Positions 46,331-59,518 of a stretch of DNA of 64,000 bases are shown here, in pieces. Under the pieces are notes generated by a model. The model did no database searches. It was given only the letters and a program-made list of their open reading frames with translations, and was not told the origin of the DNA. Made by a program: the position numbers and the translations under genes. Numbering within the stretch: the stretch's first letter is position 1; every line of letters starts with the position of its first letter. Source of the DNA: Siphonodentalium dalli (Eukaryota; Mollusca; Scaphopoda; Gadilida; Siphonodentaliidae); assembly GCA_032622095.1 (NCBI GenBank), contig CP136063.1, forward strand, positions 146,745,379 through 146,809,378. Reading direction: 5' to 3'.

Positions 46331-46618
46331 CTCATGGGTATATAATATATGATCTTGAGCGCGTTACCATTTCTGACTATGGTTTTCTTGTTTCCATTAT
46401 GGTCTACAATTGATTCAGCCCACGTCAGAGACCGGGAAACACCCAAACGGTTCCTACCATCGCAAACCACTGGATTAAAAATATATTATGTTTGGTTTAA
46501 CAATGAACAATGTAATGCATTCGGTCAGTTGAAATTGAAGTAACGATAGGTGACAGTGATCTAAACAGCAAGTATTCCACTGGAAGTTAAAAACACTGGA
46601 TATATATATCTGAATTAA

Positions 46619-47097
46619 AGGTACTCAATCCGAACAGAGGGTCCCCATCTCAACAGATTCCAACAACAACAATCCGATCAGAGGGTCCTATATTACTATT
46701 TCTTTGGCTATGGGGGTAAAAAATATTTGATTCGAGTCGAGGAACACATCAAACAAAGCTCAGAGTTATTAGATATTGATTTTTGAAATTTGTTATGTTC
46801 TCGAGATGAGTACTAATAATTGCCGTCAATTTCGTATCCTGCTCGAGACCTGTACACCAAAACTCTATTCAAACAGACAAGGATGGATAACTCTAAAATC
46901 AAGTGGTAATAATAACGCAATTTTGACTGAGTTCTGGGCCAGAAAGTATTCCCGATAATGAAAAATAATAGATTTATAAAATCGATATCTAACAAATCTG
47001 AGCTTTGATGGGTGACTTCCTCGACTCGAATCAAATATTTTTGACCCCCGAAGCCATTGAAATATTAATTGAGAGGAGTTTTATCGGATTGAGTACT
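46619..47097. mobile_element. MITE with long inverted repeats and TTAA flanks
   Basis: The ends AG(G)TACTCAATCCGA are inverted, and TTAA lies directly outside both (46615 to 46618 and 47098 to 47101). The arms extend inward with indels for well over 100 bp, including TTTGATTCGAGTCGAGGAA and ATTAGATATTGATTTT with their complements. It is 479 bp and non-coding. Confidence 0.75.
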
Positions 47098-47101
47098 TTA
47101 A

Positions 47102-47891
47102 ATAGGAGAGAGGAGTGTCTTTGACTACTGTGTATAGGTTCGGTGGCTATCTGGTGGTAATAAGGCTAGCACCAACTTATCTGTCGTTGGGATGTCCCTG
47201 GCACCAGCTATAATGTCTGGACCAGACGTGCTATTGTGAGAGCGGATTTGAATTAACGGGGAATAATCGTCACGCTCCACATTAGGGGTCCAGGGCTGTG
47301 AAATGAAAAGACACGTTGTAAGGCTATATAACGAGTAAATATAGTATTGTGAACTCGTCCGCCCTACAAAATATATTTATATACGGCGGGTAGCGATGAC
47401 CCAGTGAACTGCCTGGTAAAAACCTTAGTTTGCAGAATACTACGTATATATCCCTAAAGTAATGCCAGTGGCTAATTTATGATTAGATTTGACATGAGGA
47501 ATGTGTAAAGGTAGAAAATCCTAGTGCTGTGGGATTAATTTATATTGATAAAACAAGTTGCGATTAGCAGTGTTCTCTGGTGTATGCATATGTCAGTTAG
47601 GTCTCAGCTGACCACACAATACTAATCATACTAATGTCATGTTGTCCATGTGCACTCTGATACTACGACGAACTACCGGGCACCGTGTATATGGCTCGTC
47701 GCATAAAACCATGTCGCGCTAAACCACGCTGGCCATCCTATAATACCCGCTGCGGGCATGGTGAACCCAGCTTCAACCAAATGTTAACAGTTTGACGAAT
47801 AAAGCTCCATAATGTAGTCGGATTCCTTATGTCGAAAAAAGGGGTCGCGCGTTTTCGGAATGTTAAAAGCGATAAGAGAACAGTTTCTATA
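47102..47891. other. Non-coding region
   Basis: No recognised gene, repeat or RNA. Confidence 0.45.
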
Positions 47892-49353
47892 TAGTCCAGG
47901 AGATATTGGTCAACCTCTGCACCCCCCCCCCCCCCCCGGACTCAACTTCACCCCATTAATTTTCTTCCTTAAGGTCTCCTCTAATGTTTTTCACTTGTTA
48001 ACAAGAAAAAAATGTGGCCGCAGAGACTCCAGACAAGATGGCGTCCATCATGGCGGCCATTTGTTTTAAATGCACCAGGTCTCTTTGATCGCCGTTATAG
48101 TAAAGATGATATCACATACGGTCTTCTTTTCCGCTCGATTCGTTATGCTAATATACAACCCTTACAAATTAGACAAAAATCCGACACCAGAATCCAATAT
48201 GGCGGCCAAGATGGCCGCCGAAATGTGAAAATATGCTATTTTTCTGACATGTTACCACCTTTCGTTTGTCTCTGTGGGAAAATGTTGGCATATTTGCGTC
48301 ATGTTATACATTTATCATATAGAGGAGTCATTGGCGACCACATGGGGACCATAATATACATTCATTGCGGGATATTTTTGTCCGATATCACGTTTTCCCA
48401 AATGCCGGTATAATAGGTCAAACCGAAACTACGTTAATAACGCGATGTAATGTTTCGAATCAATGCATGTTATTGCTATTATAACAACACCCATGCATAT
48501 ATATGTGCAGGAGATACTGGAGCTAGGATTCCTCTTATACCTGAGTTGAGGAATATTTACCCAAATCCAAGATGGCGGCCAAAATGGCCACCAGAAATAA
48601 AAATTCGCCAAAATTCGTTTATTTTAACATCAGTGAGCATTATTGTCATGAAAACTCCACACCGGCTTACTATTGTGAGTTGGGAACACTTAGGCGAAGA
48701 ACTTTCCTTGTACCATATCCAAATAAAAGTCCCCCAAATCCAAAATGGCGCCCACAATGGCGGACAGAATTTGAAAAATCACCAAAATTCCCTCATATTC
48801 ACATCATTGGGCATTATTGTCGAGATAACTCCATCCATGCTTACATTTGAGTTGGAAATACTGAGGTGAGGTAATTGCATTACATCGCATGCAAGAAATT
48901 GTTTTCCAAATCGAAGATGGCGGCCAAATTGGCGACCGAAATTTGAAAACAAGTCTACATTCCTTTACTTTCTTAGGATGGGCGTTATTGTTTCGCGATT
49001 TCCATCAACCATTACATGTTGATATGGAATAGTGACATGAAGTATTCATTAGGGTTTGGCAATTGATACTCACAGCCAAGATCGCTGCTAAATTGGCGGC
49101 TAGAAATTGAAAAGATATCGATATTTTCACATATTAATTTCAACTGTTTATCATAATATCGGTATGTATGGACGAACCTGTACATAAACCATCTACTAGT
49201 TCAACTTAAAGGTATCAAAACGCATGACATAGCTCGTATCCTTCTGGAAAGATGAAAAACCACAATTAATATCGCGATGTGGCATTTCGATATCCATTCT
49301 CCACTTAGCGCCGATAATGGCCGTAAGCGTAGGTGCGCCGAATAGTTATATCA
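47892..49353 (+). repeat. Left arm of a 5.2-kb inverted repeat with ATGGCGGCC-type motifs
   Basis: Reverse complement of 51630 to 53060. It contains diverged subrepeats with GATGGCGGCCAA-type cores near 48055, 48200, 48570, 48745, 48915 and 49085, the later ones about 170 bp apart. A C run lies near the outer end (47922 to 47937). Overlapping frames with partial similarity to each other result from these subrepeats. Confidence 0.92.
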
Positions 49354-51629
49354 GAACAATTACCTGATAACATATTCTGATTTGCCACGTCACGTCCATA
49401 ATAATCTGGACCAGCTTCCATTGCTTTGTCTGATAAATCTAGGTCGCTCACACCGACAAAGTATTCACCACTTCCTGGGAGTAGGGTCCCTCTAATCATA
49501 ACGTTTCAAACAATTCATTTGCCGGTGTCTAGCTTACGATTTTAAATATTTGCTAAATATGATATTTGTGCGTCATCTTGAAATGGGAAGGCATATGACC
49601 GATGAGTATACAAGCTTACAGAAGGTCATCTCTATGTATGTGTCTCATACCCCATTGGGATAACGGCATGTACACCTGGCGAACCAGTTAGCTAGTCACT
49701 TCTCAATAGATGGTTCGTCAACTCACAAACTCAGCGAACGCATTGGCATATGTGGACAACTTCGACAGTGTTTCGAAAGTTGCTAGCTGTCTCATTCCCT
49801 TGGACAGATGTCTATCTGCTAAGGAGAAGACCATAGTGTACAGACTACCCACACTTCTTGACCATGATCCGAAGCAAACTGTGTGACGCCCCACAGCTGT
49901 CTCGTCGAATATCTCACAGCAGAGAAGAACAATGCTCGCGGTGCTAGTTTGTGGACATGCGCCATGGTAGTGGGAATGAAATGGCCACGGTAACACCACC
50001 CCTACACCTGGTGCATGTCATGCGTGTCGGTTTTTTTTTGGTGTGGTAAGATTGTATTTCCACATCCGTTTCGAAGCCTTTCTGATTCAACTACGTACAT
50101 TTTTGTCTGGATAATACTATGCTAGCCTCCCTCAAAACAGTCGGATTGACTAAAGGATAATGTCTTTATAGCATGAATGTATGCGTTTTTTGTTATCCTC
50201 TCTCAGTATGTGGGCGGTATTATTCAAGAAAATGTCAGGAACTGTGGTGCATTTATTTAAAGAACAATTTACAGTCTCGATGGCAATGGCTGTCAAGGTA
50301 GACGTTGGGGAACGCGACCTTTATGATCATATAACTTTATATATATATATAACTTTAGAATATAGTAGTTAATGTCTCATGCAGGAAAATGTTCGCAATT
50401 GTGATGTTACCAACAAATCACTTGGTGTACCAACGTTTGTTGAACTGAATGCAAGAGCTCATCAACGTAACAGTCCTCTGGATGTTCTTCGCGTTGAATA
50501 TTTCACCCTTTTGTTGATGGCATTTGTAGTTTCTTGAACCATACCACCCAGCGTGAGTATGACATATCAACCAACTATCAAAGGTATCGCCTTTAAGACT
50601 ACACCCCAGTCTTGGTGGGGCTTATACAGCAGTAGCCAATGACACACGCCTGATCCAGTTGTTTAAGAACGGCTTCCAAACGGATCGGAACATACAATCT
50701 TAGCATACAAGGAAAGCAAAGCCACACATGAGATCCTGTCTGAATCGAAAACATAACAAAATAAGGGGCGGTGCAGTCATGGTCCAATTTCATTTCCACT
50801 ATCATGACACATACCCACAAACTAGCACCGTGTGTATTGTTATCATCTGCTTGGAGCTGTTCGGTGAAACGATTGCTGGACGCCAACAAGCTTGTTCTTA
50901 GGATAGGATAGGATAATTTATTTACAATATACATGAATTATACAATGGCAGAAATACATAATAAGGTAAAGCAGTATATTTTGTCGGGGGTAGCCTAGCC
51001 CTATCGGGCTGTCTTCCTGTTACCCCCTCTTATGATCATGTTCAAGGAGTTTGGGTATATTATGCATTATGGTCTTCTACGCCTTAGCAGAAATGCATCC
51101 GTCAAATGTCGGGCTTTCAACATTAGAAGCCATATAGAGAAGTCGTCCGGGTACGTCAGTGCATTAGATGAGTATGTGAATTGATGAACCATATATTGAG
51201 AAGTGGCTATTTGGGAAGATCACCAGGTGTTATCCCCATTAGGTCACCAAAGCTGACAATACGCAGATAGATAGGTCCTCCTCAAAGCTAGTATACGCAT
51301 CGACCGAATACCTTTCTAGTGGATCGCACAAGATTACGCCTATACCCCATATGTAGCATCTGAATTATACCATAAGATATACCACGAATGAAGCTCGCTA
51401 AGAATTCCAAGCTTTCGAAACAAACACGTGAGCTGGACACCGGCATATGTATTGTTTGAAACATTCCGATTAGTGGGACCCTTCTACAAAGAAGTGTAGT
51501 AAACTGTTGTTGTGAGCGAGATAGATTAATCTGACGAAGAGACTGAAACGGGTCTAGATAATGCTGAATGTGGCAATTCAGAATAAGCTCAGGTACTGTT
51601 GTTATGATTTTTGGAAGTCATAATATGAC
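49354..51629. other. Spacer of the 5.2-kb inverted repeat
   Basis: Contains two minus-strand frames (49999 to 49718 and 50934 to 50599) without recognisable domains, and a LINE-like 3' tail at 50903 to 51030. No transposase recognised. Confidence 0.5.
50903..51030 (-). mobile_element. LINE/SINE-type 3' tail
   Basis: On the minus strand a hairpin AGCCCGATAGGGCT precedes a short AT-rich stretch with AATAAA and ends in a TATCC microsatellite (plus strand AGGATAGGATAGGATAATTT). Such a hairpin plus short tandem tail is common at the 3' ends of L2/CR1-type elements and their SINEs. No coding part is attached. Confidence 0.5.
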
Positions 51630-53060
51630 TATTCGGCGCACCTATATACGGTTACGGCCAGTATGAGCCCTTAGTGGAGAATGGATTTTGAAATGCCACA
51701 TCGCGATTGTGGGTTTTAATCCTTCCAAAAGTCTACGACTTACGTTGGAATTAATAGATGACTTATATTATGTACCGTTTCGTCTATACAAATCGATATT
51801 ATGACAAAAAGTTGAAATTAGTATGTGATAATATCGGCTTCTTTTCAATTTCTGGCCGCCAGTTTGGCCGCCATATTGACTGTGTGTATCACTTGCTAAA
51901 CCCTAATGAACAATTCATACATATCAACATGTAATGGTGGGTAGAAATCGCGAAACAATAACGCCCATACTAAGAAAGTAAAGGAATGTAGGCGTGTTTT
52001 CAAATTTCGGTCGCCATTTTGGCCGCCATCTTCGATTTGGAAAACCATTTCTTGCATGAGATGTAAGGTAATTACTTCACCTCAGTATTTCCAACTCAAA
52101 TGTAAGCATGGATGGAGTTGTCTCGACAATAATGCCCAATGATGTAAATATGAGGGAATTTCGGTGATTTTTCAAATTCTGTCCGCCATTGTGGGCGCCA
52201 TTTTGGATTTGGGGACTTTTATTTGGATATGGTACAAGGAAAGTTCTTCGCCTAAGTGTTCCCAACTCACAATAGTAAGCAGGTGTGGTGTTTTCATGAC
52301 AATAACGCTCACTGATGTTAAAATAAGCGATTTTGGCAATTTTTATTTCTGGTGGCCATTTTGGCCGCCATCTTGGATTTGGGTAAATATTCCCTCAACC
52401 CAGGTATAAGAGGAATCCTAGCTCGAGTATCTCCTGCACATATATATGCATGGGTGTTGTTATAATAGCAATAACATTCATTGATTCGAAACATTACATC
52501 GCGTTATTAACGTCGATTCGGCTTTGACCTATTATACCGTATTTGGGAAAACGTGATATCGGACAAAAATATCCCGCAATGAATGTATATTATAGTCCCC
52601 GTGTGGTCGCCAATGACTCCTCTATATGATAAATGTATAACATGAAGCAAATATGCCAACATTTTCCCACAGAGACAAACGAAAGGTGGTAACATGTCAG
52701 AAAAATAGCATATTTTCACATTTCGGCGGCCATCTTGGCCGCCATATTGGATTCTGATGTCGGATTTTTGGCTAATTTGTAAGGGTTGTATATTAGAATA
52801 ACGAATCGAGCGGAAAACAAGACCGCATGTGATATCATCTTTACTATAACGGCGATCAAAGAGACATGGTGCATTAAAAAAAATGGCCGCCATGATGGAC
52901 GCCATCTTGTCTGGAGTCTCTGCGGCCACATTTTTTTCTTGTTAACACACTGGTTAACAAGTGAAAGAAATTAGAGGAGACCTTAAGGAAGAAAATTAGT
53001 TGGGTGAAGTTGAGTCCTGGGCGGGGGGTGCAGAGGTCGACCAATATATCCTGGACTATA
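51630..53060 (-). repeat. Right arm of the 5.2-kb inverted repeat
   Basis: Reverse complement of 47892 to 49353 with scattered differences. The outer end reads CAATATATCCTGGACTAT. Confidence 0.92.
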
Positions 53061-53955
53061 CCACCAGTGTGTCTATTTTCAGAATCTACCTGTTTCCAGC
53101 TTGATATTTTAGTGGAAACAGGTTTGTGTGAGGCTTTTGTTTGTGTACCCCTCTATTTTTTTCCCCGCCCACCTGGTAATAAAAACATGCTGTTACGCAT
53201 AGCAAGTTCGGTAAGTGGCTTTCTTTGTTCTTGGAAATCGAAAAACATGGGGGAGATATTGCCACAAATTACTTAATTACATATCTTAATAAGGAATTTT
53301 AACATAAAATCGTCAGATGAATTGTATTTATGACTGCATTTTCAATTTTCTTTCCCAAATATTGTTGTATATTCTTAAAATCAGCTACATCACATATAGA
53401 CAAACATGAACAATCTACAAGGATATCTTGATCATATGCCAAAAACAAAACTTTGATACATCGATTTTTGGTAAAGATATCGCAGAAAAGCTAACCCTAC
53501 ACCCACCCTCGCTGATTTCACAAGTCAGATTCCTTTGGTCGAAAACAATGGTCGCGCCATTTCGGATTGTCTAAGACGACATGCGAACGGTTTATTTTTC
53601 AATAGCGTGTCTACTTTCAGAGTTTACCTGTGTCCAGTTGAAATTGTATTGGTAAAAAGTGTTTTTGGACTGTTTTAAGAATTTAAAGAGCGTTTGCTTA
53701 TTATACAAATATTAATCATCATAACTAACTTTATGGTGGACTGTGCGAGTTGAAATTAACAAAAGTATCAAATATGGCGGTCTATTTTCAGAGTCTACTT
53801 GTTTCCAGTCTGACATTTTAGTGGAAACAAATTGTTTGGACGGTTTTAAAAATATTAAAGAGCGTTTCCTGATTATACAGATATTAACTAACACGATCAG
53901 CCTTTTCATGAATTGTGCGAGATGAAATTATGCACATATGTCAAGTATGACTCTG
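53061..53955 (+). repeat. Diverged direct repeats with AAAGAGCGTTT
   Basis: A unit of about 172 bp starts TCTATTTTCAGAGTCTACYTG and contains TTTAGTGGAAACA, then AAAGAGCGTTT and GATTATACA. Two units lie at about 53610 and 53783. A partial one is at 53070. Confidence 0.75.
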
Positions 53956-54470
53956 AAATTTATTTTTGAGAATGGCGTCGTCAGATAAGTCTCCGCGGGT
54001 ATAGTACTACAGTTGCGAACAAAACTAACGTTGGACCCTATAGAGAGTTTGACAATTTACTCAAATGTTCACAGTGGTGGAACTTAATGGCTATCATATA
54101 TGCATGGCTCTTACACGTAATCTATCGTAACTACATGTGATTTTACAAAGTTAACTTGCAATATAGTCAGGCCACCAGATACGGTAGTTGATAAATAATG
54201 TGGTTCACATCAATCATATACATCACAATCACGTGCTTCGGTGATCATATCCACTATTCTACAAGTGTAGTGTTTATCAAGACTACAGTTTCAGGATATC
54301 GTTGTAAAATTGATTGATGGTGTTTTTTCATCAATTGACAAATTAATGTTTATTGCCAGGACGAAGTACAGCATAATACGGAGTTGTGTGCTAACAAATC
54401 TGCGAGTCATATTTATGTAAGTGTCAGTCAAAACTTTTAGGACATTGAAATATTGTTTTTATTTCGTAGC
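53956..54470. other. Non-coding region
   Basis: No feature recognised. Confidence 0.45.
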
Positions 54471-54564
54471 CACGAAATTACTAATTCGTGGCCATCGTGG
54501 CCACGAAATAAATAATTCGTGATCACGAAATAAATAATTCGTGGCCATGAAATAACTAATTGTG
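54471..54564. repeat. Palindromic CACGAA...TTCGTG tandem repeat
   Basis: Four hairpin-forming units CACGAAAT(AA)...ATTCGTG are separated by GCCATCGTGGC or GAT. Each unit is self-complementary, so the whole tract is a nested palindrome. Confidence 0.85.
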
Positions 54565-56300
54565 ATATACGATCGTCAGTCCCATTGTTGTAATGGAAGC
54601 GGATAGAGATGATCTGGTTGTAGTTGTCCACCATCTTGGCATGAGCCACGGCGATTTGAGATAAAGGGTGTTGTAGGGTGGCCCGTAAAACAAATTAAGT
54701 AAGCACCCCTTTCACCAACCCGATCCAAAGTTGTCGCAGTCCTCGGGTGGGTTACATAGGCACCCACGACATTCAGTAGATCTTGGGGCCACCTAGAACA
54801 AATGTACTGTCAGCCGCACGTGCATGCCATCGATTTAATCTGTGGATAATGTTCCTGGACAGAACCAGAGAGAACTACCCAGATAGCACACGTACGTTGG
54901 GCTCAAGCTGCAAACCAGAGTTCGGTCCCCTCGCTACGGTGTCTGGCGCCCTGTTATGTAGGAGATTGATTTATGCATGGAGTTCGAACAACCTCCCCTT
55001 AATTCGGTATTTTCCAACCGGTACCTTAAATCCACTTGTCGGTTTGCGCTCCAAAATACACCTAATAATATTCTCTTGTGAATTGTTTCCCGTGTCGAAA
55101 TAGGTCGATAAATATACGTGTCACAAAAAGATGCATTGAAGTCATAACAAATACAAGTTTGAACACGATGTTTAGGTCCCAACCAAAAATCAGCTATTTA
55201 CACGGAGCGTTCTGTTAGTCTATATATTCCTGATATATGTTATAAATAAAGAGCGTTCGTTTCACTTCTGTGCGAAAAATTTAAAACAGCTGGAAAATGA
55301 CAATGGAAAGTACTTACCAGAGCATACGGCGCCAATGTATCAATATTTTGTCAACCAAGCCATTCTTGTGTGATTGCCATGCAGTACATACTTAATCGGA
55401 GGGGGGCTTATATTGAAGTGTGAAAGGGTCTATCTGCTCTTTCGAGTATGATTCCCGGGGAAGTTTTTAGTTTCTGAAATATGTACATGTACCTATTTAT
55501 GGTCTCCGAATCAGTGACGTGGCTACGTGGTCTTTGTTATGGTGTGTCAACGTTGAATTTCCTCTTGAACCAGACACCAAACTCCTTCGCGAGTTTCCAT
55601 TTGCACCCACCCCCCCCCCCCACCCCGCTTTGCATTGAAACTTTCCAACCGGCACCCAGGCTTTTCAACTGTTGGCAATTTCCAAATTGAATAAGACTGG
55701 AACATTTCCAAAATGGTGTTCATTTCAGACAACAATTTTTACTAAAGTCTAAAAGTTGAAAAAATATGATACCGGAGGTGTAAAAAAAATATTCCTACTG
55801 ATTGTTGGAAAATCAGACAATGAAAACACGTACTTAAAGTTACCAAGTAATGATGTGTCAGACATGAAATTTTCAACTCTTTTCTACAATGACTCACGTC
55901 ACAGAGGTTTGAAACGCGCTCCGCTGCCCAGCAATGGGCATACACCCATAGTTGCAAAAAAATAATTTCATTTTACAAACTTTACATTACGTGCGTATCA
56001 TTTTACATTGTTTACGTCAACGAAGCACGTCATATTGATACGTTGTGTCAATGTTCACTAGTCCCGTCGCTGGCTCAGTCCACTCCGCTTACTACTCCGT
56101 AACGTTACGCTCCCGACATGCTGGGAACGTTACGCCTTATTAGCGTAGTGACGGCATAGAGCTAGCGTCTGGTCTAAATGTTCACAAGACTGGAGCTGTT
56201 GGAAGGAAGTTATTACGTTGTCACAATAATTATTTCAGCTGTAGTGTAGGCCTATAGTCGTAACGTTGAGTAATATTAGGATTTATGTATTTGGTTGGGG
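54565..56300. other. Mostly featureless DNA; paired motif at 55204 to 55258
   Basis: No gene recognised. ACTACCCAGATAGCAC at 54874 to 54889 matches the end of the CpG-rich element near 62345 in reverse orientation. GAGCGTTCTG and AAAGAGCGTTCG at 55204 to 55258 flank a CCTGATAT core as in array module Y. A C run is at about 55610. Confidence 0.5.
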
Positions 56301-56479
56301 TCAATTTGTGTATTGATGCACCCCCCCCCCACCCACAAACGACCAATAACTGCATAATGGACGTTGTCACTGTATTAAATGCCGCGTACCGTCCCTAAAA
56401 CATAAATTTGAACACCCCCCCCCCCCCAATAATAGACATGATTAGTTATTATTGGGCGGGTGATTTAACTTTTTGGGGA

Positions 56480-57240
56480 TATATATAGGCCTATATATAT
56501 GTGGGACGTGGCGGCAGGGGGTGGCGACATGCAAAAAATTTGGGAAATTTTTAATAATTTTGGCGATACATGCATATGGGGCATTTTTAACCATAAACAA
56601 ATATTACCCATCCCATATTTTGTCTGAGGTATTCATATAAATTAATTACTTGGCTTGGGGCTCACCAAGGTACCAACTGAAATAGTTTGTTATTCTAACC
56701 AGCAGGCCTACATTTAGAGCAGTTTGGCAGAAAGGCGGTCTGCTATCAACATGCTGTTGTCAAGTCCCCACCCCCGTTGTCCGCACGCCCCTGACAGTAA
56801 GGATTTAATATCTGTGACAATGTGGGTTGGAATAAATATGGTAATGTTGCAAAAATGGATGTGGCGACAGGGGTTTGAACATTGAGGTGTTACCACCCAT
56901 CCCCAATTTTTGTAAAACTTTTCAACATTTTGGAATTTTCAATAACTTAAATTAATGTCGTGTCAGTCATGAAATGCCTAACTGTTGAACATTTTGGTCA
57001 AAGTTAATGGGGCGCGACAACCTTACCCGTATGTCCCTGACCTGACAGTAAGATTGCCCACTCTAGGAGGTTGTGGGTTAGAACAAATAATTAGGGTGAT
57101 CGCAACATGGATGTGGCGATAGAGGTCGATGTATACCCCCCCCCCCCCCAAATAATTTCAACATTTTAAATTTTCAATAACTTTATCATGAATTCCACGA
57201 AAAGGCGGCCATGTATACTGAGAATGGGTATTTGCATCAT
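56480..57240 (+). repeat. Diverged direct repeats of about 260 bp with C runs
   Basis: CCTGACAGTAAGGAT-like text, then TGTGGGTTRGAA, ATGGATGTGGCGAYAG and ATTTTCAATAACTT, occurs around 56790 to 56955 and again around 57051 to 57185. Further partial units are at about 56515 and 58190. Runs of C precede the ATTTTCAATAACTT block in some copies. Confidence 0.65.
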
Positions 57241-57648
57241 TAGCATGTCATCGGGGAATGTTGTTGCTTCTTCTGTATTTCATTATTACTATCCAATGAA
57301 TATATTTTGGAATGGTCATTGCCCTCACTATACAATCTCTTAAATACCAGATATTGTGTGGAAATGTTATTTTTGTCACATTTCCCATATCACAATCTGC
57401 CTCAATTACCATAGTATCCCCTTTTTGCACATATATTTTAGTACTATGACGGTTTAACCCCTGCCAACAACCCGTTTCTAAGGTAAAAACAGTCGCATAG
57501 CAACCGTTGCCATGGAAAGTATTTTCGTGATTGCCCCCATATCTGAAAATAATACGTGGGACCTAATATACACATGTGCCAAGTTTTATGCTTTTATGAC
57601 TATGTCCGCACTTGTTACACAAAAAACTATACCAAAAAAAATCGCACG

Positions 57649-58054
57649 GTGATTCCGTCACGCCCTTTGTGTGATTCCGTCACGGCGAACAAAACCGAGT
57701 TAACTAGTAATATACACACAAGTGTGTGACAATGCGGCTTTTTTCTGCAAGTATAATGTATCTACTTTACTAATAGGGAACTTTTTCCAGGTCAGCTTGG
57801 CTGAATGAGCAGGGTTCTTCAATAGTACGGACCTACCCTCATATTGATGGCACTTTTTTGGTGATTCCGTCACGGACACAATTTGACCCAGAGTGAGATG
57901 ATACTTAAATACACATATAGTTGTATATAACCAAACAACTTAGTATAGTATGTACAATGTTTTTTTATTTTAAGCGGTACCCTACTGATCATAATTTTAG
58001 ATTTTATAGGCCACAGAAACGTGAAATTCCGTAAAGTTTGGTGATTCCGTCACG
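57649..58054 (+). repeat. Four copies of GTGATTCCGTCACG
   Basis: Exact 14-mers lie at 57649, 57671, 57861 and 58041. Each can form a GTGA/TCAC stem. The surrounding sequence is only weakly similar. Confidence 0.85.
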
Positions 58055-59518
58055 CTGGAATTCATGTATAAGTTGAACATCTTAGGAAAAATCTGTTTGA
58101 GATCATTTCGATAGTTTACATTTCCAAATTTCTAATGAATATCGTGGCAGCCATGGAATGCCTAACGTTTTGGTCATTATTATGCGGTGAGCTAATTTCA
58201 AGATTTTGAATTTTCAATAACCATAAGTTGAATTTCAGGCAAAATCTTTCTGAGATCGTCTGGATAGTTTCGGTTCCCAACAGATATGTAATATTTAGAG
58301 TATATTATATTATTTTCTACAAAGACTATATTATATCTATTAAATGGTAGTGTCACTAGTGTGTTGGATTTCAAACTCAGCATCGAATGGGAGACCAGAT
58401 GAAACTCGGTCAAGTTGGCAAAACAGATTGGTTCACGGGTGGTTGCAATTTAACCCCTCAACAAAGGAAGGCTTTCTGTCAAAGTCCCTGACATATTACC
58501 CCCCCCCCCCCCCCCCGTTCTCAAACCCCGTTCTGCATATCCATTCCGATTTGTCACCAAATGCTGAGATTTTTTATAAAGCAAGTTTTCAAACCGCTGT
58601 TTAATATTCATCGTACTAGTAAATGGTCATTGAAACACAGACGCTCTTTATCGTTGATGATACGGCTGACAACAATTCAAAACCTGCTAAAATAATTACT
58701 CGATATCTTGCGAATTTACTAATATGTTCGGTCTCATATTTGCTGGGGAAAATTTCCAATGAGCAGAAACTTACCATGCACTGGCTCTTGTGGGATCTGT
58801 GCAATTTTATTAATGAACTGATTGACAGTTTTTCTAGAAATTGACACCGACGAGAGTGAGCAGTACGTAGGCTTAGCGAGTTTTGAGAATCCGTGACCAA
58901 TTGGTTGATTGAGACGATCCTGGGTATTGGGTATATAAGATAATTACCTGCTGTTCTTAGAGATATTCATGAGTTGAGAAAAACTTCGCGCGCGCATAAC
59001 ACCTCCGGCGTCGGTGTCATCAGCACGTGCTCAAGTCCTTCCAACTCACGAATTCCTCGATACCAGTATATGTAACGATTACGTACCACGTGCAAAGGTA
59101 TGGTACCTATAGATACTATCGGGAACCGTTCGAATAATTAAAGTACCATATGCATACATATTTTATATATATTATTGGCAACCGGTCAAATAATTAAAGT
59201 ACTCTCGTGCATGCAAATGCATGTAGGAATTTCCCGGATTGGTCTGGTTCTTATATATCAAGATGTGCACAGTATGTGACAATGTCAAGCTGCACACAGA
59301 AAATGCATTGGGCTAACGTTATTCTTGTTTCTTTCAGGACTTATTTACTTGCTATCCTGTTTCTGGATCTGGATATTTTGTGTATAAGCTACGGTACTAT
59401 ACAAGCGGATTCGATCAAAGTTTACTCGTCTGTCGAAACCGTCAACGGCTTGGGGATATGAACTTACATGTACCAGTATTCCAGCATGGTCTATATCGTG
59501 TTGCACATCGTTATATTG
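58055..59518. other. Non-coding region with a C run at about 58500
   Basis: No gene recognised. An ACGCTCTTTA motif is present at 58641. Confidence 0.45.

Noticed and set aside
48012-48869. Overlapping frames with tryptophan/proline-rich repeats inside the inverted arm
   Set aside because: They mirror the ATGGCGGCC subrepeats and reappear in the other arm in reverse; no coding signature.
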